A stretch of 23,670 nucleotides of DNA from a virus: positions 1-23,670 of IMG/VR virus record IMGVR_UViG_3300007539_006573. One strand, given 5' to 3'. This document shows, piece by piece, positions 14,219 through 21,571 of this stretch. Position 1 is the first letter of the stretch; the number at the start of each line of letters is the position of its first letter. The notes beneath the pieces are model-generated. The model did not search any database. It worked only from the letters and a program-made list of their open reading frames with translations, and was not told where the DNA came from. The position numbers and the translations under genes were made by a program.

Positions 14219-14262
14219 ACATATAAATAGTTTAAAGATAATATTTATTAAAAAAAGTAAAA

Positions 14263-16977
14263 ATGAAATTAAGTTTAAACCACGTTAAATACCAAAAAGG
14301 ATTAATATTAGAACGTATAGAAAAAAATGATGGTGTAGTAAAAAAAACCTTACAAGATTTAGGTGGCATAATAGACGGTAGTTTCACTTTTGGTACTGGG
14401 ATAACAGCTATGTTACCAGCCGTAAAACAATTAATGGCTGGGATTGACCCTACTTTAACAGAACAAGATATAATCTTATTGTACATCACAGCTATGTGGA
14501 TTTTAGTTGGTAAACATCAAGATAAAATAGAAAAATTAATAAAACTAATCAGAGAAAAAGATTTGTCTTCATCTTTGTCAACAGTTTTAGATTTTCTGAA
14601 ATCGGTGGAGAATATAGCAATAAAGATAGGTGAATCTATTGGTTATACAGCTAATTCTTTAGTGGACATAGTAGCTTTTACATTTTTAGCTTTCCCCATA
14701 TTGGATGGTTTACTTTTCTTAATAAATCAAGGTTTAATAAATCCAGGTTCACCAACAGGTTATTTAAAAAGTATTTTATTTGGGGTTGGTTTAATTGGTT
14801 CTAAAAATATATTTAACCATATAATTAAAAAATTAGGTGGTAAATTAAAAGATATGGGAGATTCTTCAGAAAATTTGAATGAGCAAACAGAATTTTTTGA
14901 CGAAACAGTTATGATGGTAGATGATGTTATGAGAATTGTACATTCATCAGTAAATGATGAAAAAACAAAAACATATTACTTACCAGAAGATTTAAATTCT
15001 GAAGAAATAACTTACGATGTTGATGATTTTGTTTTTACTTTAGAGTTAACTATAGGTAGGGATGAAAACTTAGATGATGAATTCAACATAGAAGCTTATT
15101 ATTTAGATGGTGAGGACACCATAGAAATAGGTTTAATGATAAATCCATTAATGGAACCAGATAGTTATGAACACATAGAAAATTACTTAACTGAATATAT
15201 TAGACATGAAATTAGGCATGCGGAACAAGAACTGCTCGGGACAAAACCAGAAAATATAGACCGTACATTGACAGGTTTAAGTTACTACACCCAACCTCAC
15301 GAAATAGACGCTCAAACAAGTGGTTTAAATCTTAGGCGATTAAAACAAAATCGTTCTTTTGAAGATACTGTACGTAACTCTATAGAAAACACAAAAAAAA
15401 GATACGGTTTAACTGATGATGAAGGTGAAGAATTATATAACATATTACTTAAAGATATTTTGGAAAAATATGGTAAAGAAAATTTAAAGGAAGAAAAAAA
15501 TACTGAAGGTGGTATAAGAAAAAAAGTTTTAGTAGACAACGATTCTTATCAAATATATGTTATATTATCATATAAAGATATTTGTAATGTACCTAAAACC
15601 AAGTATTGTAGTAATTTTGATATAAAAAGAATGGTAGACAGTGGGAAATTTCGTGGTACACCATATGTTGTTGATTTTAAAAAATCAAATAAAGATTTTT
15701 TAATAATAGATGACGGTAAAATACCATTATTACGTGAAGAAGATTCAAATAAAAATGCTTATGACTGGGAGGGTAGTCTTAAATCGGTACACGAAATATT
15801 TAGTAATTATGAAAGTTTACAAGATTTTTTTAAGTTAAAATATAGTTTAGAACAAAGAATTAAATATAATATGGAATTTAGTGAAAAATTACTAAATGAT
15901 ATAAAAGATAGCAATAATGTTACAAAAGCTTTATATAATTTTATTCTAGACGAAGATAATGAAGAAAATTATGAGGAGTTGGAAAAGTATTTTGGTGACT
16001 TTGATGAAGCACTTGATGGGTATTATTCAAAAAAACCAAAGACGATGGATATTGATGGTGATGAGGTAACTGTATATTTAGATAAGGATGATTGGATTAA
16101 TAATGTTTTATGTGTTAGTGATGAAGATAAATACTATTATGATTTATATGAAAATGGTGTTGGTTATTGGGGTCATGAGGAATTAGACTACGATGAATTG
16201 AATTATGTAGCTTGTTATTTTAGTATTGAAGTTTATAATCAACTAATAGATTTTATTAGGTTTATTGAACCGTATAACCAAGACTTAAATGATAATCCAG
16301 AATGTAATAGATTACCGGAGGGTTTTATTAAAGATTTTTTTGAAAAATATTTCCCCAGTAAATGGCAATATACTTCTGATGAAATTATGTCAGCTTTAAG
16401 TGATGGTGTGGGTGAAAGTAGACTTAATCAATTAAAAAAATATATAGATGATAGAATTTATTTAGACTACGGATATGAAAATAATGATTTAGTTTATATA
16501 AATTTAACAACAAAAAATTTATTATATTTATTATCACAGTATAATGTGGAGACTATAAGTGATTTATTCGATGGCGCTAACTTATGTCTATTAGGGAATG
16601 AATACCTATATGAAATATATAGTGAATCTTGGGATTTTAGTGATGAATGGCAAGAAATGATTGATAATGCTATGTCTGATTTATTAAATGATATTAAATC
16701 ATCGTCTGATTGGAAAGAAGACGTTGAATTTGTTAAAAAAGTCAATAAGTTTATTTTAGATAATGGTTTTACTAAGAAGAATAGTTGGTCACCCGTATAT
16801 GAACTAAATCAAAAATTACCTGACGGTTCTAGTAGAAAAATAGCGTATTATGGGGTCGATTTAGATGATGGTAATAAGGTTATTTTCCAACTTAACAATA
16901 CTTTTAAAAAATTAAAATACGATTTCGAAGATTTTGTTAACTTGGTAACAAACCAACCTATGTTTGATGTTGATTAG
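14263..16977 (+). CDS. 904-aa protein with N-terminal membrane segments and a HExxH zincin domain
   Basis: I do not recognise the full-length protein. Residues 36-80 and 132-182 contain hydrophobic, glycine-rich segments likely to span membranes (GIIDGSFTFGTGITAML, IILLYITAMWILVG, LVDIVAFTFLAFPILDGLLF, GYLKSILFGVGLIG). A metalloprotease-like motif, HEIRH, lies at 315-319, followed by PHEIDAQ at 345-350, where the Glu could be the third zinc ligand (gluzincin layout). Residues 410-904 are acidic and Asn/Tyr-rich, with no known domain. The N-terminus carries LILE at 14-17. A membrane-acting virion protease or an injected protein is plausible, but this is inference. It is preceded by a TATTTATTA motif 12 nt before the ATG, and its end overlaps the convergent bS21 gene by 4 bp. 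Confidence 0.7.
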   Translation: MKLSLNHVKYQKGLILERIEKNDGVVKKTLQDLGGIIDGSFTFGTGITAMLPAVKQLMAGIDPTLTEQDIILLYITAMWILVGKHQDKIEKLIKLIREKDLSSSLSTVLDFLKSVENIAIKIGESIGYTANSLVDIVAFTFLAFPILDGLLFLINQGLINPGSPTGYLKSILFGVGLIGSKNIFNHIIKKLGGKLKDMGDSSENLNEQTEFFDETVMMVDDVMRIVHSSVNDEKTKTYYLPEDLNSEEITYDVDDFVFTLELTIGRDENLDDEFNIEAYYLDGEDTIEIGLMINPLMEPDSYEHIENYLTEYIRHEIRHAEQELLGTKPENIDRTLTGLSYYTQPHEIDAQTSGLNLRRLKQNRSFEDTVRNSIENTKKRYGLTDDEGEELYNILLKDILEKYGKENLKEEKNTEGGIRKKVLVDNDSYQIYVILSYKDICNVPKTKYCSNFDIKRMVDSGKFRGTPYVVDFKKSNKDFLIIDDGKIPLLREEDSNKNAYDWEGSLKSVHEIFSNYESLQDFFKLKYSLEQRIKYNMEFSEKLLNDIKDSNNVTKALYNFILDEDNEENYEELEKYFGDFDEALDGYYSKKPKTMDIDGDEVTVYLDKDDWINNVLCVSDEDKYYYDLYENGVGYWGHEELDYDELNYVACYFSIEVYNQLIDFIRFIEPYNQDLNDNPECNRLPEGFIKDFFEKYFPSKWQYTSDEIMSALSDGVGESRLNQLKKYIDDRIYLDYGYENNDLVYINLTTKNLLYLLSQYNVETISDLFDGANLCLLGNEYLYEIYSESWDFSDEWQEMIDNAMSDLLNDIKSSSDWKEDVEFVKKVNKFILDNGFTKKNSWSPVYELNQKLPDGSSRKIAYYGVDLDDGNKVIFQLNNTFKKLKYDFEDFVNLVTNQPMFDVD

Positions 16978-17162
16978 TAATCGTCACCATGTTTTTTTTG
17001 TATGTAAGAAGCTTTTTGTATTTCATTTCTTCTTTTTACTGACTTTTTGGTGTATTCTTTCTTTTCTTTAAGATTTTTTAGTTGTTTAGTTTGTGTTACT
17101 TTTTTTCTTAATTTTCTAATCGCTTTTTCTACATTACCATTTTTTACTTCAACTACTAACAT
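16974..17162 (-). CDS. rpsU: Ribosomal protein bS21 homologue
   Basis: A 62-aa, strongly basic protein. MLVVEVKNGNVEKAIRKLRKK matches the bS21 N-terminus (strand plus first helix), and the remaining Lys/Arg-rich helices end with KASYIQKKH as in Bacteroidota S21. bS21 sits on the 30S subunit beside the 3' end of 16S rRNA. In Bacteroidota it helps bury the anti-Shine-Dalgarno sequence. Phage-encoded bS21 is known from large phages and is thought to replace the host protein and bias translation. The leader here has no Shine-Dalgarno sequence. It sits in a leftward run of small genes after the 58-aa ORF at 17179, and overlaps the end of the 904-aa gene by 4 bp. Confidence 0.85.
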   Translation of the reverse strand: MLVVEVKNGNVEKAIRKLRKKVTQTKQLKNLKEKKEYTKKSVKRRNEIQKASYIQKKHGDDY

Positions 17163-17178
17163 AATATTTTTTTATTAT

Positions 17179-17355
17179 TTATACATCAAAACCATCTTTT
17201 CTAGCATTTTTTTTCATCTCTTCACTAGATTCTAACCAAAGTTCATTTAATTTATTAATATATTTTTGGATTGATTTTTCATCATTATCCATCTGTGATA
17301 TCCTTAATTTATCTATTACTTTTTCTATTCTTTTATCTAAAAATTCTTGTGACAT
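17179..17355 (-). CDS. Small charged helical protein (58 aa)
   Basis: It reads MSQEFLDKRIEKVIDKLRIS, continues with DNDEKSIQKYINKLNELWLE, and ends KKNARKDGFDV before a TAA. It is nearly all helix with heptad-like Ile/Leu spacing, consistent with a small coiled coil. The ATG lies one base after the stop of the gene at 17357-17557, and the stop is 16 bp before the bS21 start, so the three form a compact leftward operon. The spacing and composition argue for a real gene. Function unknown. Confidence 0.65.
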   Translation of the reverse strand: MSQEFLDKRIEKVIDKLRISQMDNDEKSIQKYINKLNELWLESSEEMKKNARKDGFDV

Positions 17356-17356
17356 T

Positions 17357-17557
17357 TTAACTTAAAATTGAAAACCCATGATTATGTAATATAGTACTTA
17401 TATTATGTTTTGTTGCCATGTCATCAGCAAGTTTCAAACACATTTCTTTATTATCAGCTACCAAACTTTCTAGTGGGTGACCAGTAATATCAACTAAGTT
17501 GACTAAATAAACAATTTCGTTAGAATTTTTTTTAAACTTATGTGTTATTATTTTCAT
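17357..17557 (-). CDS. Small hypothetical protein (66 aa)
   Basis: I do not recognise this protein. It has a beta-strand N-terminus (MKIITHKFKKNSNEIVYLVN), a central LVDITGHPLESLVADN and a helix with Cys (KEMCLKLADDMATKH) before a hydrophobic end (FSILS). It is placed head-to-tail with the 58-aa gene and bS21 in the same direction, 48 bp after the 386-aa gene. It may be a small alpha/beta protein. Confidence 0.6.
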   Translation of the reverse strand: MKIITHKFKKNSNEIVYLVNLVDITGHPLESLVADNKEMCLKLADDMATKHNISTILHNHGFSILS

Positions 17558-17605
17558 AAATATATTTTCACTAAAGATAAAAAATTAAAAACTAATCGTA
17601 AACAT

Positions 17606-18766
17606 TTATATTTTTTTATTTAAACTAAGTTGTACATTTTTATTAAACTTTTCTAAAACTTCATTGTCATCATACCAAGGTTCTTCAATTTCTGGGCATC
17701 CTAAATTTTCTACCTCCGTTAAGTAATCAACAAAAAATTCATCCCAATCACTTTTTACTCGTAAATTATTATTGTAAATTCCATCATAAAAAAGTTTAGT
17801 TATATTATACATTGTATTGTCATCATAACTTACCTCACCTTTTTTATTAAATTTAACTAATGGTTTTCCCAACAAACTTTCGATTTCATAATGATAAACA
17901 TTGTAATATTTAGATATCATAATATTATCGTACGTTTCTCTATAGATATCAATTAACATGTCACGATATTCCATTAATTCATAAGAACAATCCAATAATT
18001 GGCTAAATTTAAATCTATCGTCATCAGATGTGAAAAAACTATTAAATCTATTCGGGTCAACATAAAACAACTTATCACCACTATCGTATGTATAATCAGT
18101 TTCAGTTGAGTCATAAAAAAATTGTATGTTGTCTTCTTCTACCCAATCTTCAAATTCATTGCTACCACAATCAATTGCTTTACCATCAAACCTATTTAAT
18201 ATGGTGGTAAGTAAAATTTCGTAATTTTGGGCCGTTAACATATTTATCAATTCACTTGTATCTGGTATAGAAACCATATGAGATAATTTTTCATCATACA
18301 AGTTTTCAAAATTACCTTTAAAAATATACTTAGCTATGTTAGAACAGTTATCGAAATCACCACGATAATCACCAAAAAAATCTTTTTTTAGTTCATTATT
18401 TAAATTTATGTATAATTGACCGCTAAGACTAATTAAATCTGAGTATTCGGAAACGTATTTATCTAAAAGATATTTATCTAATAATTTTTGGTCAGCTTTT
18501 CCTGTGGTTACCTTATCTAAACCACCCAACGCGTCTATAATATATTGTCCTGAGAAATCATCCGTATCCCAACCAAAAGCTATACTACTTAAGAATTCAT
18601 CACCAAAACCTTTAGATTTTAAAATACTGTAAAGTGTCTCAACATCACCAAATAATTTAATATGTTCATCTAATTCATCTGAAGATTTAGAATTGAGTAT
18701 TCTTTTAATCCAATTTGGTTGGTTATCTTCCATTAATATATTTTCTATGGTTTTAATTAATTTCAT
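17606..18766 (-). CDS. 386-aa acidic protein of unknown function with N-terminal ILxE tag
   Basis: I do not recognise this protein. It begins MKLIKTIENILMEDNQPNW, and the ILME at residues 11-14 resembles the N-terminal motif of four other long proteins here. The body is acidic, rich in Asp, Asn and Tyr, and helical, with an SSIAFGWDTDDF segment near 60 and SGDKLFYVDPNRF near 230. There is no signal peptide or membrane segment. The composition resembles the C-terminal half of the 904-aa protein, which shares a GDEVTVYLD/GDKLFYVD-like strand followed by acidic helices, but I cannot show homology. It follows a strong terminator and a TATAAATA-like sequence very close to its ATG. Confidence 0.65.
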   Translation of the reverse strand: MKLIKTIENILMEDNQPNWIKRILNSKSSDELDEHIKLFGDVETLYSILKSKGFGDEFLSSIAFGWDTDDFSGQYIIDALGGLDKVTTGKADQKLLDKYLLDKYVSEYSDLISLSGQLYINLNNELKKDFFGDYRGDFDNCSNIAKYIFKGNFENLYDEKLSHMVSIPDTSELINMLTAQNYEILLTTILNRFDGKAIDCGSNEFEDWVEEDNIQFFYDSTETDYTYDSGDKLFYVDPNRFNSFFTSDDDRFKFSQLLDCSYELMEYRDMLIDIYRETYDNIMISKYYNVYHYEIESLLGKPLVKFNKKGEVSYDDNTMYNITKLFYDGIYNNNLRVKSDWDEFFVDYLTEVENLGCPEIEEPWYDDNEVLEKFNKNVQLSLNKKI

Positions 18767-18790
18767 ATCTATAAATATTATACAAAAATA

Positions 18791-18813
18791 AAAGGGGGTA
18801 TTAAACCCCCTTT
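18791..18813 (-). terminator. Intrinsic terminator after the small Cys-containing genes
   Basis: Perfect 9-bp stem, AAAGGGGGT (18791-18799) with ACCCCCTTT (18805-18813) and a 5-nt loop. On the minus strand it is followed by TATTTTTG. It lies 10 bp after the stop of the 35-aa gene and ends the M23-containing leftward group. Confidence 0.8.
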
Positions 18814-18823
18814 CAATAAAACC

Positions 18824-18931
18824 TTATTTTTTTTGTAACTGTTCTTGGATTTTATCTTTAATTAGTTTTTCTAATCTTTCGATAACCGACTCAATACTTT
18901 CCTTAGATTTTTTTTTACAATTACAAGCCAT
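18824..18931 (-). CDS. Very small Cys/Lys-rich protein (35 aa)
   Basis: It opens MACNCKKKSKESIESVIERL and continues as a charged helix ending QEQLQKK before TAA. A CxC pair at residues 3-5 is followed by a lysine cluster. It starts 3 bp after the stop of the 72-aa gene and ends 10 bp before a strong terminator, which supports it as the last gene of that transcript. It is too short for a family call; the CxC could bind metal or be redox-active. Confidence 0.5.
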   Translation of the reverse strand: MACNCKKKSKESIESVIERLEKLIKDKIQEQLQKK

Positions 18932-18934
18932 CTA

Positions 18935-19153
18935 CTAAACAACGAATTTATCAAATCTGCCATTTTTAACTTCATTAACTAACAATTGGAATTGTTCTTT
19001 GGTGAAAGTTGTAAACCCTTCTTCTTTACCACCTATAATAACATCGTCTCTATCAGTACGAATATCAACAGCTGGGCATTTACAACTACCTTTTCCACAC
19101 AAAGTAATTTCTAAAGAATTATCGGTTTCTACCATTGGGAGCTCATTTTTCAT
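18935..19153 (-). CDS. Small protein with a CGKGSCKCP cysteine cluster (72 aa)
   Basis: It is acidic overall, with LEITLCGKGSCKCPAVDI near residues 14-31 (three cysteines in seven residues), a beta-like DDVIIGG and a C-terminal helix, FTKEQFQLLVNEVKNG. It vaguely resembles small phage proteins with a CG..CCP motif, but no function is known to me. It lies 58 bp after the M23 peptidase gene and 3 bp before the 35-aa Cys gene. A tight metal site or disulfide is possible. Confidence 0.65.
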   Translation of the reverse strand: MKNELPMVETDNSLEITLCGKGSCKCPAVDIRTDRDDVIIGGKEEGFTTFTKEQFQLLVNEVKNGRFDKFVV

Positions 19154-19211
19154 AATTTTTTTTGTTTTAAATAATTTTTATTTATACTTTATTAATTATA
19201 AATATCGTAAT

Positions 19212-19784
19212 TTAATTCTTATTGTAAACATATTTTTTTGGATTAATTAGTTTTCCATTAAATAATATTTCATAATGTAAGTGACAACCAGTACTGTGTC
19301 CAGTAGACCCCATTTTACCTATTGGTGTACTATCGTTAACTTTATCTCCTTTTACAACAAAAATTTTACTTAAATGTGCATAAATTGTTTCAAAACCATT
19401 TTTGTGTTTGATTTTAACGCAGTTACCATAACCACCTAACCAAGTAGCTTCAGTAACTATACCTTCAGCGGTACAATATATTGTATCACGATAAGTGCCA
19501 CTAAAATCTATCCCATTATGGAATTTTTTAATTTTACTTATTGGGTGTATTCTATAACCAAACCCGCTACTTATATCAATTTTATCCACCGGCGAACCTA
19601 TTGGTATGTGGTTGTTTAAATCCAATATTAATGAATCTCTCAAATCAATTTCTGAATTAAGTGAATCTACAAATTTTTTTGAGTATAAGATTTGTGTTTT
19701 ATTTTTTGTCTTAAAAAAAAATATAATTGACATCAAAAATAAAAGTACGTTAAATATAGTAATATGTTGATTAATATTATTCAT
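19212..19784 (-). CDS. Membrane-anchored M23 (LytM-type) metallopeptidase
   Basis: A 190-aa protein with an N-terminal membrane anchor at residues 9-24 (TIFNVLLFLMSIIFFF) and a short linker. The catalytic domain runs from about 72 to 185: GFGYRIHPI, then FHNGIDF (zinc ligands His89 and Asp93), YGNCVKIKH, YAHLSKI (His137) and TGCHLHYEI (His168 and His170). All LytM active-site residues are present. Such enzymes cut peptidoglycan cross-bridges or peptide stems; in a phage this would serve lysis or wall penetration. It is divergent from the 577-aa gene over 42 bp that also contain TATAAATACTTAT on this strand, similar to a T4-type late promoter. It is followed by the small Cys genes. Confidence 0.9.
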   Translation of the reverse strand: MNNINQHITIFNVLLFLMSIIFFFKTKNKTQILYSKKFVDSLNSEIDLRDSLILDLNNHIPIGSPVDKIDISSGFGYRIHPISKIKKFHNGIDFSGTYRDTIYCTAEGIVTEATWLGGYGNCVKIKHKNGFETIYAHLSKIFVVKGDKVNDSTPIGKMGSTGHSTGCHLHYEILFNGKLINPKKYVYNKN

Positions 19785-19803
19785 ACAATACTGTTATTAT
19801 AAG

Positions 19804-19813
19804 TATTTATAAT
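19804..19813 (+). promoter_or_regulatory. TATTTATAAT motif in the divergent M23/577-aa gap
   Basis: TATTTATAAT, 13 nt before the ATG at 19827. The opposite strand reads TATAAATACTTAT towards the M23 gene, close to the T4 late-promoter form TATAAATA. It may serve either or both directions. Confidence 0.3.
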
Positions 19814-19826
19814 AAAAAAAGAAATT

Positions 19827-21560
19827 ATGTTACTTACAGAAGATAGAATATCGAAAGTAAAAGAAAAGTACTATTTTTCACCAAAAATATGGGATGATAT
19901 AATAGAGGCTAGTTATTCCATAGCACCTAACCACAAATATTTAGATTGGATTTCTAAAATTATAAAAAACGAATCGATTCCGATTAATGTTGTGGCTGAT
20001 AAGGTAAAAGAATTTGATAAGGTAAGGAGTAGTTTAGATAAAAAAGACTTATACCAATATAAATCTTTTGACGATTTAGTAAATTCAATAGAAAATAGAA
20101 ATGTACGTAGGAGGTCTTTCGATGACCACAAAGAATCTGAAACAGTATATGAGGATGATGATTTTAAAGTTATAGTTCCAAAATCACACGCGTCTTCTTG
20201 TTATTATGGTGCTGGAACTAAATGGTGTACGGCTTCAAGAGATAATGAAAATCATTTTAAAAACTATAATCAAAAAGGTAAATTATTTTATATTTTAAGT
20301 AAGACATTACCAACGTCAAACCGTTTTTACAAAGTAGCGTTACTTAAAAACTATAGTGGTGATGAAACCTTTTTTGATGCACCAGATAAACAACTAAGTT
20401 TAGCTGATATGGACGAAATTGATTTCATAACATCACATCCATTAATGAAAAGTATTAACACTTATTTTAATTTTGAGTACGCTGATGAAATAAAAAAAAT
20501 AAGTGAAGAAGAAAAAGAAAGAGTTTTAAGGCAAATAGCTAGAGAACAAGAGTGGGCAGAAAGAAGAGCGAACAGATTAAGGAGAATGACTGCCGCAGCT
20601 CAAGCTAGGAAAGATAACGATGAGTGGAATCCACAGAATACTGATTCGATAGGAATTAGAGCTAACGCTTTAATGGAGTACCTAATAGAAGAAGGTGGAT
20701 TCTCAAATGCCGATGAAGAAATCACAGAAATTGAGGATAGAATAGTTGATTTACAAAATGAAATGGAAAATAATCCAGAAGTTATAAATGACCCTGATGG
20801 TGACGTGGCACAAGATTATGGTGAACAATTAAACGAACTGGAAGAAGAATTGGTTGATTTAATAGAAAATCAACCTACAGTATATGATATATGGTACGAA
20901 GACAATTCACATTATGGTCTACCAGTTTTTGAGTATGACGGTGAAGAATACGCTATTGGTGACGACGTAGAAGCGGATGACGCAATTCAAGAATACCACG
21001 AATCATTAATTGATGATATTGGTTTCGATGGTTTTGATAATAATTTTTTATCATATTATGTTGATGGTGTACAAGTAGCGGATTATTTAGAAGATTGGAT
21101 TAGGTCGGATATTGAAGAAAACCCAGAAATTTACCTAGACGAAGATGATAGAGAACTTACAGATTCCGCTAAAAAAGAAATAGAAAAATTAGAAGAAATT
21201 TTAGGTGATTTAAACGATAATTTAGAAGAGACTGACGATGACGGTGAATATGATGTGATATGGGACGAAATTACCGAATTGGAGAGTCAAATAGAAAATA
21301 TAAAAGATGATGAAGACAATTATGAATGGCCTGAAGATGAAATAGATAATATGGTTGAATATCGTTTAGATGATATTAAAAATGACCCAATGCCTTGGAT
21401 TGAAGATTATGGTTTAGATTTACGAAATTTTATAGATGTGGATGACCTTATTGATGGTATAATTCAAAATGATGGTAGAGGTAATAGTTTAGCTAGTTAT
21501 GATGGTTATGAAAATGAAATTGCTTATGATGGTGAATGGTTTTACATATATAGGATTTAA
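19827..21560 (+). CDS. 577-aa GTKWCTA-motif protein with long acidic C-terminus
   Basis: The N-terminus, MLLTEDRIS, carries LLxE. Residues 30-95 are helical (including YLDWISKIIKN). Residues 108-175 form a conserved module: YEDDDFKVIVPKSHASSCYY, then GAGTKWCTA at 128-136 with Cys134, GKLFYILSK, and RFYKVALLK. I recall this module from many unannotated proteins of T4-like and large phages; its activity is unknown. Residues 225-260 are a basic Arg/Ala helix (RREEE-type coiled coil), and residues 260-577 are extremely acidic with coiled-coil segments. It is adjacent to a second GTKWCTA protein and a structural gene, suggesting a virion-associated role. The two GTKWCTA genes share a 35-nt identical stretch. 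Confidence 0.7.
   Translation: MLLTEDRISKVKEKYYFSPKIWDDIIEASYSIAPNHKYLDWISKIIKNESIPINVVADKVKEFDKVRSSLDKKDLYQYKSFDDLVNSIENRNVRRRSFDDHKESETVYEDDDFKVIVPKSHASSCYYGAGTKWCTASRDNENHFKNYNQKGKLFYILSKTLPTSNRFYKVALLKNYSGDETFFDAPDKQLSLADMDEIDFITSHPLMKSINTYFNFEYADEIKKISEEEKERVLRQIAREQEWAERRANRLRRMTAAAQARKDNDEWNPQNTDSIGIRANALMEYLIEEGGFSNADEEITEIEDRIVDLQNEMENNPEVINDPDGDVAQDYGEQLNELEEELVDLIENQPTVYDIWYEDNSHYGLPVFEYDGEEYAIGDDVEADDAIQEYHESLIDDIGFDGFDNNFLSYYVDGVQVADYLEDWIRSDIEENPEIYLDEDDRELTDSAKKEIEKLEEILGDLNDNLEETDDDGEYDVIWDEITELESQIENIKDDEDNYEWPEDEIDNMVEYRLDDIKNDPMPWIEDYGLDLRNFIDVDDLIDGIIQNDGRGNSLASYDGYENEIAYDGEWFYIYRI
20196..20230 (+). repeat. 35-nt direct repeat, copy 1 (GTKWCTA region)
   Basis: Identical base for base to 22088-22122, encoding SCYYGAGTKWCT in both genes, while flanking codons differ. 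Synonymous positions are also identical. Confidence 0.85.
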
Positions 21561-21571
21561 ATAAATAAATT

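Noticed and set aside
18767-18813. Host-type promoter (TATTTTTG) for the 386-aa gene
   Set aside because: The -33 position falls in the terminator stem and has no TTG at 19 nt; the TATTTTTG is better explained as the terminator T tract.
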